Assembly: GCF_026343125.1 (NCBI RefSeq)
Contig: NZ_JAPEMB010000001.1
Coordinates: 7,631,501-7,695,500, forward strand
From: Streptomyces sp. NBC_00094
GTDB taxonomy: Bacteria; Actinomycetota; Actinomycetes; Streptomycetales; Streptomycetaceae
Direction of reading: 5' to 3'
Length of the DNA: 64,000 bases
The number at the start of each line of letters is the position of its first letter. Position 1 is the first letter of the stretch. The notes below the pieces were generated by a model that made no database searches, had not been told where the DNA came from, and was given only the letters and a program-made list of their open reading frames with translations. Shown piece after piece: positions 1-8,695 of this stretch. A program made the translations under genes and the position numbers.

Positions 1-545
1 GCTACCACAACCTTCCGGAGAAGACCGCCGAAGTGCTGGAGAGCGACGGCTGGTTCCACACCGGCGACATCGGCGAGGTCGACAAGGACGGCTTCGTCAG
101 GATCACCGACCGCAAGAAGGACCTCTTCAAGACCTCGGGCGGCAAGTACATCGCCCCCACGGAGATCGAGAGCCGCTTCAAGGCCGTCTGCCCGTACGTC
201 AGCAACATCCTGGTCATCGGCAACGGCCGCAACTACTGCACCGCCCTGATCACGCTCGACGAGAGCGTGATCATGCCCTGGGCGGCATCCCACGACCTGG
301 GGGGCCGTGGCTACGCCGAGGTCGTCACCTCACCGGAGGCGCACGCGCTGATCGAGGGCTTCGTCCAGCGCGTCAACGGCGACCTGCAGCGATGGCAGAC
401 GATCAAGAAGTTCTCGGTGCTCCCGCGCGACCTCGACGTCGAGCACGGCGAGCTCACCCCCAGCCTCAAGGTCAAGCGGCCCGTCGTGGAGCGCCACTAC
501 GCCGAGGACATCGAGACCATGTACGAGGGGGCCCGCGAAGCGTGA
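1..545 (+). CDS. Long-chain fatty-acid--CoA ligase, C-terminal part (5' end outside window)
   Basis: This is the end of an AMP-forming acyl-CoA synthetase (FadD/LACS type), which activates a fatty acid to acyl-AMP and then acyl-CoA. The frame is open from base 3. It shows the ANL-family hinge and C-terminal signatures: GWFHTGDIGEVDKDGF, then the hinge ITDRKKDLFKTSGGKYIAP. The C-terminal subdomain ends at the TGA at 543-545, after a PSLKVKRP motif with the late catalytic Lys typical of this subgroup. The N-terminal AMP-binding domain lies upstream of the window. The downstream neighbour is convergent, so this is the last gene of its unit. The family is secure; acyl chain preference cannot be read from this part. 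Confidence 0.93.
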   Translation, partial: YHNLPEKTAEVLESDGWFHTGDIGEVDKDGFVRITDRKKDLFKTSGGKYIAPTEIESRFKAVCPYVSNILVIGNGRNYCTALITLDESVIMPWAASHDLGGRGYAEVVTSPEAHALIEGFVQRVNGDLQRWQTIKKFSVLPRDLDVEHGELTPSLKVKRPVVERHYAEDIETMYEGAREA

Positions 546-566
546 CGTCCCCGTCGACGGCGGTCT

Positions 567-627
567 CCCTGTCGGCCGGCGGTCTCCCCGCCGTCGGTCG
601 GCCACCCTGTCGGCCGGCGGTCTCCCC
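567..627 (+). repeat. Direct repeat in the convergent intergenic gap
   Basis: A 23-base unit beginning ccctgtcggccgg occurs at 567-589 and again, identically, at 605-627. A shorter partial copy of the same ggcggtctcc core lies just before the first unit. The gap separates the acyl-CoA ligase from the convergent decarboxylase. I see no clean terminator stem here; the repeats look like local slippage or duplication. Confidence 0.6.
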
Positions 628-631
628 GTCG

Positions 632-1999
632 TCAGGCGCCGACGGCCGCACGCCGGATCGCGTCGAGCGTGCGCCGCACGTCGTCGTCGGTCGTCGACCA
701 GTTGCTCACCGAGATCCGCATCACGCGTCTGCCGTGCCAGGTGGAGCCGCTGATCCACGCCGTGCCGTCGTCGAGCAGCCGGGCGAGGACCCGGTCCGTG
801 CGTTCGTCGCCGCCGAACTCGGCGCAGACCTGTGTGAACACCACGTCGTTGAGGACCGTCGCGCCGTCGATCCCGGCGATGCCGGCGGCGAACGCGGAGG
901 CATGACGGCACAACCGCTCGACGAGGTCGGTGACCCCTGACCGGCCGAGGGACCTGAGGGCGGCCCACACGGTGAAGGCTCTGCCGCGTCGCGAGAGTTC
1001 GGGCACCTTGTCGATGGGGTCGCCGTGTTCGTGCTGGATGAGGTAGTCGCCACGCTCACCCATCGCCGCCCGGACCGCGGACGGATCACGCACGATCGCG
1101 AGTCCGCAGTCGTAGGGGACGTTCAGGGTCTTGTGGGCGTCCGTCGCCCAGGAGTCCGCGTCCGCGCAGCCCGCCGTCAGATGGGCGTAGCGCGGTGAGG
1201 CGGCCGCCCACAGGCCGAACGCGCCGTCGACATGGACCCAGGCGCCTGCCTCGCGCGCGGCGCGCACGCTCTCGGCGAAGGGATCGAAGGCGCCGGAATG
1301 GATCTCGCCGGCCTGGAGGATCACGATCGTGGGGCCCTGCCCCCCGGCCGCCAGCGCGTGCCGCAGGGCCACGGGCTCGATGCGTCCCTGATCGTCCGCC
1401 TTCACCGGCTCGGGCCTGCCGAGCCCGAGGTAGCGCAGCGCCAGGTCGATGGCCATGTGCCGGGACTCGCCGGCGACGACACGCACGGGCGGGCCACCGG
1501 TGAGGCCGTCACGCGCGACGTTCCAGCCTCCTCGCCGCAGCACCTCGTCCCGTCCGGCGGCGAGGCACGTGAAGTTCGCCATCGTCGCACCCGTGGTGAA
1601 GCCGACGGAGCTGTCGCCCGGCAGGCCGAGCAGATCGAGCAACCAGGCGCCGGCGATCTCCTCCGTCGCCGTGTACGCGGGCGAGACGGCGCGCATCACG
1701 CAGTTCTGATCCCAGGCGCTGACCAGCCAGTCGGCGGCCAGCGCGGCCGGTTCGGTGCCTCCGACCACGAACCCGTAGAACCGGCCACTGGGGAACGCGG
1801 TGAGTCCCGGCTCGCAGGCCGTGGCCAACAGGTCGACGACGTCGGCGGGCGCGCTGGGTCCGTCAGGCAGGTCGACACCGAGCGCGCGCACGGTCTCGTC
1901 GACCGAGGCGCGGGCGGGAACCCGGCGGTCGGACAGACTCGCGAGCCACCGGACAGCATGGTCGTGCGCCTGCCGGAGCGCCGCTTCACGCGCGTCCAT
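632..1999 (-). CDS. PLP-dependent (group II type) decarboxylase / aminotransferase-fold protein
   Basis: A 455-residue fold-type I PLP enzyme of the group II amino-acid decarboxylase superfamily (aromatic-L-amino-acid, glutamate and diaminobutyrate decarboxylases). Visible marks are the cofactor-phosphate region around GFTTGATMANFT, the Asp of WVHVDGAFGLWA that contacts the pyridine nitrogen, and the Schiff-base Lys in SWATDAHKTLNVPYD. The start is the ATG at 1999 (MDAREAAL): upstream sequence in the same frame is Pro/Arg/Gly-rich shadow coding. It is divergent from the ABC transporter genes, with 163 bases between. The substrate cannot be assigned from sequence; relatives in actinomycetes are usually annotated only as aspartate aminotransferase family. 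Confidence 0.88.
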   Translation of the reverse strand: MDAREAALRQAHDHAVRWLASLSDRRVPARASVDETVRALGVDLPDGPSAPADVVDLLATACEPGLTAFPSGRFYGFVVGGTEPAALAADWLVSAWDQNCVMRAVSPAYTATEEIAGAWLLDLLGLPGDSSVGFTTGATMANFTCLAAGRDEVLRRGGWNVARDGLTGGPPVRVVAGESRHMAIDLALRYLGLGRPEPVKADDQGRIEPVALRHALAAGGQGPTIVILQAGEIHSGAFDPFAESVRAAREAGAWVHVDGAFGLWAAASPRYAHLTAGCADADSWATDAHKTLNVPYDCGLAIVRDPSAVRAAMGERGDYLIQHEHGDPIDKVPELSRRGRAFTVWAALRSLGRSGVTDLVERLCRHASAFAAGIAGIDGATVLNDVVFTQVCAEFGGDERTDRVLARLLDDGTAWISGSTWHGRRVMRISVSNWSTTDDDVRRTLDAIRRAAVGA

Positions 2000-2162
2000 A
2001 CCTCGGACTATGCGACCTCCGCCGGCACCACGCAACATCGGCGGGGTGGCGGGCGGGCCGCGTCGTCGAGGAGTCCGGCCCGCCGAGCACGCTCCGGCGG
2101 CAGGTGCCTCCGGAGCGGAAGGCGGGTGGCCGAGTGGCCGAGCGGCGGGACAGACTGGTCGC

Positions 2163-3086
2163 ATGGGCGAGACCGGCGCCATCGAGCTGAGTCGGCTCTC
2201 GAAGCGCTACGGATCGGTCCTCGGGGTCGAGACGCTGTCCTTGACGGTGAGGACCGGGGAGGTCTTCGGCTTCCTCGGCCCCAACGGGGCCGGCAAGACG
2301 ACGACACTCCGCTGCATGGCCGGGCTGCTCAGACCCACGTCGGGCCGGATACGGGTGCTCGGTCTCGACCCGGTCGCGGACCACTCACGGCTCGCGCCCG
2401 AACTCGGCTACCTCCCCGGTGAGCTGCGGTTCTACCCCGAACTCACCGGGGAGCAGACACTCGACCTGCTCACCGCCCTGCAACGGGCTCCGTCACCCCG
2501 CCGCGAGGAGCTCTGCTCACGCCTCGGCCTCTCCGGCGGAGACCTGCGACGTCCCGTCCTCGGCTACTCCCGGGGCATGAAGCAGAAGCTCGGGCTCGTC
2601 CAGGCCCTGCAGCACGATCCCCGCATCGTCGTCCTCGACGAACCGACGGAAGGCCTCGACCCGCTCGTACAGGAGACGTTCTACGCGCTGATGGCCGAGG
2701 CGGCCGAGGCCCGGCACACGGTGCTGCTCTCCAGCCACGTCCTGCCGGAGGTGCAGCGGGTGTGCGGCAGGGTCGCCATCGTCCGGGAGGGGCGCCTCGT
2801 CACCGTCGAGCGGGTGGACGCCCTGCGGGAGGCCCGGGCCCGCAGGATCCGGGTCTCCCTCGCCGGTGGATCCGCCGACCGTCCCCGGCGACTCGGGAGG
2901 GCCGAGCGCTGGAACCCGCGCTGGCAGGGCGACCGTGCCGAGCTGCTGGTCCCGCCGAGCGAGGTCACGGGCACACTGCGTGACCTCCTGGCGCTCCCCG
3001 TCACCGACATCACGGTGGAGGAGGCCGGCCTCGACGAGGCGTTCCTCGATCTCTACCGGGACCACACGTCCGAGGAACCGCCGTGA
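2163..3086 (+). CDS. ABC transporter ATP-binding protein
   Basis: A 307-residue nucleotide-binding subunit of an ABC-2-type exporter. The Walker A is GPNGAGKTTT. The signature loop is degenerate: the usual LSGGQ region reads LGYSRGMKQKLGL. The Walker B is VVLDEPTEGLDP, followed by the switch His in LLSSHV. The last 90 residues form the extra C-terminal domain common in ABC-2 ATPases. ATG 2163 is chosen because MGETGAIELSRLSKRYG opens the domain directly; the longer frame upstream is antisense to the decarboxylase. The stop overlaps the permease start (GTGA at 3083-3086), so the two are translationally coupled. The transported substrate is unknown. Confidence 0.93.
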   Translation: MGETGAIELSRLSKRYGSVLGVETLSLTVRTGEVFGFLGPNGAGKTTTLRCMAGLLRPTSGRIRVLGLDPVADHSRLAPELGYLPGELRFYPELTGEQTLDLLTALQRAPSPRREELCSRLGLSGGDLRRPVLGYSRGMKQKLGLVQALQHDPRIVVLDEPTEGLDPLVQETFYALMAEAAEARHTVLLSSHVLPEVQRVCGRVAIVREGRLVTVERVDALREARARRIRVSLAGGSADRPRRLGRAERWNPRWQGDRAELLVPPSEVTGTLRDLLALPVTDITVEEAGLDEAFLDLYRDHTSEEPP

Positions 3087-3904
3087 ACGCGCGCCTGCCG
3101 TTGCTGTGGCTCGCGCTGCACCGCAGACGGCGCATGCTCGTCGCCGTCCTGATCGGCATGGTGGTGTTCGAGACGCTCATCGTCGTCGTGACGAACACGA
3201 TCCCGCCCGGGCAGCTCTTCTCCGGCGGCCGGAAGGGGCCTCCGGCGGCGTACCGGGCGTTCAGCGGCTCCAGCGGTGACGTGTCGATCGCCAGCTACCC
3301 GGGGCTGCTCGGGGCGGGCCTCGTCCACCCCTTCTGGATCGCCCTCCAGCTGACCGTGATCGGCTCCCTGGCGGCCGCGGCCGTCGCCGCCGACGTGGAG
3401 TCCGGCACGATCGAGCTCGTCGTGGTCCGCCCCGTGACCCGCACCCGGCTCCTTGTCGAACGCACCGCCGCCCTCCTCATCGCCAGCGGAGCCCTGACCG
3501 CCGCCGCCACCCTGACCGTCGCCGCCGGTGTGGCGCTCTCCCCGGCGATCCACGCGGACGTCGGCCTCGGCGGAGTGTTCGCGGCCGGACTCATGGGGTA
3601 CGCCTTCGCCCTGTGCCTGATCGGACCGGCTCTCGCCGTGTCGGCGGCCGGGCGAAGACGGTCCCAGGTCCTCGGTGCCGTCATCGGAATCGGCGCCGTG
3701 GGCTTCGCCGTCAATTTCATCGCCCTCGCCTGGGAACCCGCCGCGCCGCTGCGGTACGCCAGCCCCTTCCACTACTACGCCCCGGGAGACGCCCTCGCGC
3801 GGGGAGCCGTCCTGTGGCCGCAGCTCACGGTCCTGCTGGGTGTCGGAACGGTCGGCTTCCTCCTCGCCCACGCACTGCTCCGCCGCCGTGACCTGGCCCC
3901 CTGA
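3083..3904 (+). CDS. ABC-2 type transporter permease
   Basis: A 273-residue integral membrane partner of the preceding ATPase. A basic N terminus (RRRRM) leads into a first helix near residues 13-35. A long extracytoplasmic loop follows, then a block of about five further hydrophobic helices, ending in the basic tail LLRRRDLAP. The segment after the second helix (DVESGTIELVVVRPVTRTRLLVER) is the conserved cytoplasmic loop of ABC-2 permeases. The start is GTG 3083, overlapping the ATPase stop. It probably works as a homodimer with two ATPase copies. No regulator or substrate gene adjoins it. Confidence 0.9.
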   Translation: MNARLPLLWLALHRRRRMLVAVLIGMVVFETLIVVVTNTIPPGQLFSGGRKGPPAAYRAFSGSSGDVSIASYPGLLGAGLVHPFWIALQLTVIGSLAAAAVAADVESGTIELVVVRPVTRTRLLVERTAALLIASGALTAAATLTVAAGVALSPAIHADVGLGGVFAAGLMGYAFALCLIGPALAVSAAGRRRSQVLGAVIGIGAVGFAVNFIALAWEPAAPLRYASPFHYYAPGDALARGAVLWPQLTVLLGVGTVGFLLAHALLRRRDLAP

Positions 3905-3978
3905 AGGGCGGAACCACAGCGGCCTCCGCCGTCGGCGGCCCGCGCCGAGGGCCGTTCCCGCGAGTACCGGAATCCATG

Positions 3979-5325
3979 TCACCCCGGCACCGTCCGCCCC
4001 GCACCCGTCCGCGCCTCGATGCGGTGCCGGACGACGGTCGTCAGTGCCGAGAGCCGTGTCGACACCACCGGGACGGGCGGCACGGGCGCCTCGATGCGCC
4101 GGGCCTCGTCCGGCAGCGCGGCGAGATCGGCCTCGAAGCGGGCACGGGCGGTGTCCAGGGTCTCGGGCGGCTCGGTACGCAGTCCGCCGCGCATGACGGT
4201 CCGGAGCATGGGCTCCATGCCCTCGGGCGGTTCCTCGTTCGCCAGGCCGATGACGTCGCGCAGGCCGGGGCCACGGAAGACCTGCTTCAAGCCCGGCGCC
4301 GTCACCTTCGCCGACGACAGCTTCATGACCGGCCGGCCGTCGTACTCGACCAGCTTGTACGCCGCGTCCAGATAGGGGGCGTCGGCGGCCGTGCCGACCT
4401 TCGACCCCAGGGCGTAGGCGTCGATCGGTGCCCCCTCCCGTACGAGTCGGTCGACGCCGTACTCGTCCAGGCCGCCGCTCGCGATGATCCGCACGTCACC
4501 CAGTCCCACCGCGTCGAGGGCCGTACGGGCACGGCGGGCCAGCGCGCCCAGGTCACCGCTGTCGAGGCGGATCCCGCACCCCGGACCCAGCCCCAGGTCC
4601 ACGAACACGCGCGCGGCCGTCGCGACGCCGCGCTCGGTGTCGTACGTGTCGACCAGGAAGGTCACCGGGCCCGGATGGGTGCGGGCGAAGGCCCGGAAGG
4701 CCTGCTCCTCGGAGCCGAAGGCCTCGACGTACGAGTGGGCCATCGTGCCCGCCGCAGGGATGCCGTACCGGCGCGCGGCGGCGACGTTGCTCGTGCCGGC
4801 GAAGCCCACCAGGGCGCACAGGCGGGCCGCCTGCATGCCCGCTTCCGGCCCGTGGGCACGGCGCAGCGAGAAGTCCACCAGCGGCCGCCCCGCTCCGGCC
4901 AGCACGCACCGCGCCGCCTTCGACGCGACCGCCGTCTGATGACACAGGAGGGACAGCAGGTACGTCTCCACGAGCTGCGCCTGCGGCAGTGGCGCGGTCA
5001 CCTCCAGGAGCGGCTCACCGGCCAGTACGAGCCGGCCTTCGGGTACGGCACGTACCTGGCCGTCGAAGGACAGGCCCTGGAGCGGCGCCAGGTCCTCCAC
5101 GGGCCGCCGCAGCGCCTCGGCGAACTCCTGGACGTCCGAGCGGCCGACGCGGAAGCGGGCGAGGTAGTCGAGGGCCGGTTCCAGCCCGGCGGCGACGAGG
5201 AACCCGCGGCCCGGCGGCAGCTCGCGCACGAAGAGGCTGAAGGTGGCCGACGCCCGCATGTCCTCCCGCAGGTACGAGAGCGCCATCGTGGCCTCGTACA
5301 GATCGGTGGTCGTCACCTGGGACAT
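3979..5325 (-). CDS. pncB: Nicotinate phosphoribosyltransferase
   Basis: A 448-residue enzyme of the NAPRTase family, which joins nicotinate to PRPP to form nicotinate mononucleotide in NAD salvage. The N terminus TTDLYEATMALSYL is the family opening. FSLRRAHGPEAG carries the catalytic-site His/Arg region. The phosphate- and ribose-binding segments VDTYDTERGV, IRLDSGDL and IIASGGLDEY follow, and YALGSKVGTAADAP closes the barrel. ATG 5325 is used; the extra frame upstream is shadow. Length is typical of the actinobacterial short form. It stands alone between the convergent ABC permease and the co-directional nitroreductase. Confidence 0.94.
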   Translation of the reverse strand: MSQVTTTDLYEATMALSYLREDMRASATFSLFVRELPPGRGFLVAAGLEPALDYLARFRVGRSDVQEFAEALRRPVEDLAPLQGLSFDGQVRAVPEGRLVLAGEPLLEVTAPLPQAQLVETYLLSLLCHQTAVASKAARCVLAGAGRPLVDFSLRRAHGPEAGMQAARLCALVGFAGTSNVAAARRYGIPAAGTMAHSYVEAFGSEEQAFRAFARTHPGPVTFLVDTYDTERGVATAARVFVDLGLGPGCGIRLDSGDLGALARRARTALDAVGLGDVRIIASGGLDEYGVDRLVREGAPIDAYALGSKVGTAADAPYLDAAYKLVEYDGRPVMKLSSAKVTAPGLKQVFRGPGLRDVIGLANEEPPEGMEPMLRTVMRGGLRTEPPETLDTARARFEADLAALPDEARRIEAPVPPVPVVSTRLSALTTVVRHRIEARTGAGRTVPG

Positions 5326-5429
5326 GCTTCGATGATGCGCGGGCGGCCGGTGCTCCGCACGGGGAGCACCTGCTCGACGGCGTTCCGGCGGATCTCGGTG
5401 TCGCGGTGGCCGGGTATCCCGGCGGATGT

Positions 5430-6419
5430 TCAGTCGAAGGTGAGTACCTCCGAGACGGGTCGGCGGGGGGTGGCCCGTCCGGGAGGGCCGTACCCCAGGC
5501 GGATCACCATGTGCACGAAGCCCGTCGTCGAAGCCGGATCCCGTACGACGGGGCGGAGCTCGGACCACTCCAGGGGCTGGGACATGAGGGAGGTCGACAG
5601 ACCGTCGAGGGTCGCCCGGAGCAGTACCCGCTGCAGGGCCTGCCCCGCCTTCAGCCACTCCTCGGGGCCGTCCTCCGCCGTCCCGAGGAGCGCGATCCGG
5701 GGTCGCTTCTCGAAGGAGGCCGCGTCACGGGCCGTGACGCGGCGGGAGGGGTCGAAGTCACGGATGGGAGAGGTCACGTCGTACTGCCGCGGGCCGAAGG
5801 CATACGAAGGGATGCCCTCGGTCCCGGGGCCCTCGTCGGCCGCACCCGTGCGCGTCCAGGCGGCGATCTCCTCGCGAACCGCCGCGTGCGCGGCCTCGAA
5901 GTTCTCGGAGTCGTGGACGAGTCCGAGGACGGCTTCGGTGTGCCACGCTCCGGGAAGGACCAGTCGGCAGCCTTCCAGAAGGGCCGCGGCACAGAGCGCG
6001 TCGGTCACCTCGGAGGGGATCGGTTCCTCGGTGAAGGGGAACCGGCTGGTGTGCCGTCGTGGCAGAGCGGCGTGAAGCTCGACGAGATCGCGGTCGATGT
6101 CGTCCGGCCCGTGGAGTTCCACGTCGGCGAAGTGCCAGGGGTCTCCCGGGCGGGGGAGCAGCCTGACCTCGGCGTGCCGGTCCCTGTGCGCTGCGGCGAC
6201 CCGCAGACCGAACAGGGCGGCGCCGCAGCCGAGGTGGAGGGCGCGGTGGTCGGGGTCCTCGTGAGGCATGCCGCGCAGCGGATCGCCATGCAGCTCGATG
6301 ATGCCGGCGTCCGCCCTGCAGACGAACTTCCAGGGCTGTGCGTTGTGCATCGAGGGGGCCGTGACGGCGTCCTTCACCAACGACGTCACGAGGGGTGGGG
6401 TGAGATCGGTGGGGGACAC
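5430..6419 (-). CDS. Acg-family nitroreductase-fold FMN protein
   Basis: A 329-residue protein of the nitroreductase superfamily, closest in layout to the mycobacterial Acg group (two degenerate nitroreductase halves in one chain). The N-terminal FMN region reads VKDAVTAPSMHNAQPWKF. The central part carries ALPRRHTSRFPF, and the C-terminal half contains QALQRVLLRATLDGLSTS and a terminal IRLGYGPPGRATPRRPVSEV. The start is GTG 6419 with AGGA about ten bases upstream; frame beyond it runs into unrelated sequence. In mycobacteria such genes belong to the dormancy (DosR) regulon. Whether this one is redox-regulated is inference, as I found no operator. Confidence 0.85.
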   Translation of the reverse strand: MSPTDLTPPLVTSLVKDAVTAPSMHNAQPWKFVCRADAGIIELHGDPLRGMPHEDPDHRALHLGCGAALFGLRVAAAHRDRHAEVRLLPRPGDPWHFADVELHGPDDIDRDLVELHAALPRRHTSRFPFTEEPIPSEVTDALCAAALLEGCRLVLPGAWHTEAVLGLVHDSENFEAAHAAVREEIAAWTRTGAADEGPGTEGIPSYAFGPRQYDVTSPIRDFDPSRRVTARDAASFEKRPRIALLGTAEDGPEEWLKAGQALQRVLLRATLDGLSTSLMSQPLEWSELRPVVRDPASTTGFVHMVIRLGYGPPGRATPRRPVSEVLTFD

Positions 6420-6477
6420 GATGGGTCCTGTCTGTGAGGAGTCACCAGGAGATGTCGTGCGCAGTCCGTCACAAGGA

Positions 6478-6698
6478 TTGTCCGTCAAGAAGCATCCGCA
6501 TGGGCACTGGGAGGATCTCTTCGAGATCGTCCTCGGTGGCCGGTACGTGCTGCTGGACTCCGCGATGGGCGGGAGCGACGTCGACGAGGCGGACGTCCTC
6601 CGTGTCGACATCCCGGAGGGGCGGTATCGAGTGCAGTCCCTGGTGATCGCTCCGAGCGACGAGGCGGAGTTCCGGTTCGACCGGCTCGTCTCCGTAGA
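6478..6698 (+). pseudogene. Fragment resembling an Imm21-like immunity protein
   Basis: Frame 1 here encodes a stretch that reads like real protein: HWEDLFEIVLGGRYVLLDSA, then DVLRVDIPEGRYRVQSL and a closing DEAEFRFDRLV. The pattern GRY-V-L-DSA ... D-LRV-IPEGRYRV resembles the C-terminal half of small immunity proteins found beside polymorphic toxins. There is no credible start or ribosome site: it begins abruptly after the nitroreductase promoter region and runs without a stop into sequence antisense to the Rhs fragment. I take it as a truncated remnant. The family name is from memory of the pattern, not a search. Confidence 0.45.
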
Positions 6699-6895
6699 CG
6701 TTACGCGTCAGGGTGCCCTGGGTGGTGTCCTCGATGATCCAGGGCGGCTCGTCGGAGTCGTCCCCGTAATGGTTGAGCTTGCTGGTCGAGTTGGCCCAGG
6801 TGCCGTCGGGCTGCTTCGTCTCGGTGGTGAACGCGGTGAAGCGGTGTGCCGGGTCGAGGCTCCGGGACTGGCGCTTGTCGCCCACCGCCAGGCCT
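6691..6895 (-). pseudogene. Rhs-repeat core fragment (polymorphic toxin remnant)
   Basis: On the minus strand a stretch of about 65 residues reads GDKRQSRSLDPAHRFTAF, then KLNHYGDDSDEPPWIIED and TQGTLTRNVYG. This is the typical late core of Streptomyces Rhs/YD-repeat proteins, where the motif (T)LD-A-R, NHYG-DSDSPRW and GTLTRNV recur in order. Rhs proteins are normally well over 1000 residues; here both flanks are gone and the frame closes within a few codons upstream. It converges on the immunity-like fragment at 6478-6698, as if a toxin-immunity locus had been deleted and rearranged. It is non-functional by length. Confidence 0.65.
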
Positions 6896-6989
6896 TCCGC
6901 CGGGCCCGCGACCGGCGGGACATCGGGGCGTCGCCCATTTCATCTGCCGTACATGGAAACGGTGTTCCCGCTCGCCTACTCTCGTCGCC

Positions 6990-7076
6990 ATGGCAGCAGG
7001 AATCCTCACTGCGCGCCGCCACGTCGACCAAGGTCACGTGGCGAGCGCCCTGTGTACGGTCGCCCCGGCGCGCTGA
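6990..7076 (+). CDS. Putative regulatory leader peptide (RRHVD type)
   Basis: A 28-codon frame encodes MAAGILTARRHVDQGHVASALC and ends VAPAR. It matches a recurrent class of short Streptomyces leader peptides with the core RRHVDLxRxASAxC, which precede genes for sulfur acquisition and cysteine or methionine metabolism. It lies 146 bases upstream of the sulfatase on the same strand. A Cys codon near the end of such a frame can report cysteine supply by ribosome stalling. The position of Gln where most members have Leu is a deviation. The class assignment rests on the motif; attenuation here is inference. Confidence 0.65.
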   Translation: MAAGILTARRHVDQGHVASALCTVAPAR

Positions 7077-7222
7077 ACGCGCCCTCTCCCCCCACGGGAT
7101 CCCCACCTGGCGCCCCCGCCTGACTCCCGTCTCTTCCCTTCCGCATCGCGGCCGACGGCTCGTCCCTCGTCCGTTCGTCCGCCGTGCCCCCATGCGCAGA
7201 CGCCCCAGGAGGAATGGACATC

Positions 7223-8626
7223 ATGAGCGAGAACCAGCGCCCGCCGGTGAGCCGACGAGGCTTTCTCGGCGGTGCCGCCGCCGTCGCGGCCGCGACCGCC
7301 GTACCCGCCCTCGCGCAGGTCGCCGGAGCCGGGCCCGCCGCTGCCGCCGGCCGTCCGAACATCCTGCTGATCGTCACCGACGACCAGCCCAAGCACACCG
7401 AGTGGGCCCTGCCCAAGACCGTCGCCTGGCTCGCCGACCAGGGCGTGAGGTTCACCAACGGCCATGTCACCACGCCGCTGTGCTCGCCCTCGCGCTCCAG
7501 CGTGTTCTCCGGCCGTCACGCCCACAACCACGGCGTGCGCAACAACAAGGCCTCGCACGCGCTCGACCAGAGCACCACCGTGCAGAAGTACCTCAAGCAG
7601 GCGGGCTACCGCACCGGCCTGTTCGGCAAGTACCTCAACTCCTGGACCCTGGCGGACAACCCGCCGCACTTCGAGGAGTTCGCCCTCCTCCAGCCCGGAT
7701 ACGTCGACGCCCAGTGGAACGTCGACGGCGCCGTCCAGACGATCGACGGCTACACCACCACCATCGTCAAGAACCGCACGCTGAAATTCCTCGACAAGGC
7801 CGCCACCGACCCCCGGCCCTGGTTCGCGTACGTCACGCCCTACGCCTCCCACGGCCCCCGCACCCCCGAGGCGAAGTACGCCGGCACCCCGGTCCCGGAG
7901 TGGAACGGCCGCCCCTCCGTGCCCGAGAACGACCGCAGCGACAAGCCGGCCTACATCAGGAACGCGACCGGCACCCTCGCCGACGGCCGGACCATCCGCG
8001 CCCAGCAGCTGCGCACCCTGCTCTCCGTCGATGACGCGGTGCAGGCGTTCAAGGACAAGCTCCAGGCCCTGGGGCAGCTGGACGACACCCTCGTCATCTA
8101 CATCGGCGACAACGGCTTCGGCTGGGGGGATCACGGCTGGACCGCCAAGTCGGTGCCCTACCGCCCGGCCCACGAGGTGCCGTTCTACCTCTCCTGGCCG
8201 GCCGGCGGGCTGGGCGCGGGAACGGTGGACGACCGCATCGTCGCCAACATCGACATCGCGCCGACCGTCCTCGACGCGGCCGGCATCACCCCGAGCGCCC
8301 CGCAGGACGGCCGGTCCCTGCTCACGACCCACAGCCGTGACCACCTGCTGGTGGAATGGTGGAAGCAGGGCACCGGCACCGGTGGGGCGCCCACCTGGTC
8401 CTCGTACGTGGCCAAGGACAAGCAGTACACGGAGTACTACGACCTGACGACCGACGTGAACGGCACCGTGTCCGGCACCGGCCAGGTGAAGTTCCGCGAG
8501 TACTACGACCTGGTGGACGACCCGTACCAGCTGACCAACAAGCTGTATCAGGCCACACCGGCCCAGGAGCAGGCTCTCGGCGTCCCCGCCCTGGCCGCCC
8601 GGCTCGCCGCCGACCGAGTGTCCTGA
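7223..8626 (+). CDS. Tat-exported sulfatase (formylglycine type)
   Basis: A 467-residue secreted sulfatase that should release sulfate from an organic sulfate ester. Residues 1-42 form a twin-arginine signal (SRRGFLGG then an Ala-rich core). The N-terminal metal site is LLIVTDDQ. The formylglycine motif CSPSRSSVFSGR starts at Cys87, the residue oxidised by a formylglycine-generating enzyme. DNGFGWGDHGW supplies further metal and substrate ligands. ATG 7223 is preferred over 7214 because AGGAGGA at 7207-7213 is nine bases from it but abuts the other. Together with the upstream RRHVD leader peptide it looks like a sulfur-scavenging gene. The substrate is unknown. Confidence 0.93.
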   Translation: MSENQRPPVSRRGFLGGAAAVAAATAVPALAQVAGAGPAAAAGRPNILLIVTDDQPKHTEWALPKTVAWLADQGVRFTNGHVTTPLCSPSRSSVFSGRHAHNHGVRNNKASHALDQSTTVQKYLKQAGYRTGLFGKYLNSWTLADNPPHFEEFALLQPGYVDAQWNVDGAVQTIDGYTTTIVKNRTLKFLDKAATDPRPWFAYVTPYASHGPRTPEAKYAGTPVPEWNGRPSVPENDRSDKPAYIRNATGTLADGRTIRAQQLRTLLSVDDAVQAFKDKLQALGQLDDTLVIYIGDNGFGWGDHGWTAKSVPYRPAHEVPFYLSWPAGGLGAGTVDDRIVANIDIAPTVLDAAGITPSAPQDGRSLLTTHSRDHLLVEWWKQGTGTGGAPTWSSYVAKDKQYTEYYDLTTDVNGTVSGTGQVKFREYYDLVDDPYQLTNKLYQATPAQEQALGVPALAARLAADRVS

Positions 8627-8645
8627 CCCGCACGCGGTACCGCAG

Positions 8646-8679
8646 GCGGGCCCCCGTGCCTCGCGACACGGGGGCCCGC
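8646..8679. terminator. Bidirectional terminator hairpin
   Basis: A perfect 13-base stem (gcgggcccccgtg with its complement) closes an eight-base loop, between the convergent stops of the sulfatase (8626) and the thioesterase (8696). There is no T run, as is usual in streptomycetes. Confidence 0.85.
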
Positions 8680-8695
8680 CGCCCATCGGGTGCGG

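Noticed and set aside
567..627. Possible CRISPR-like repeats
   Set aside because: Only two full copies with a 15-base spacer and no cas genes nearby.
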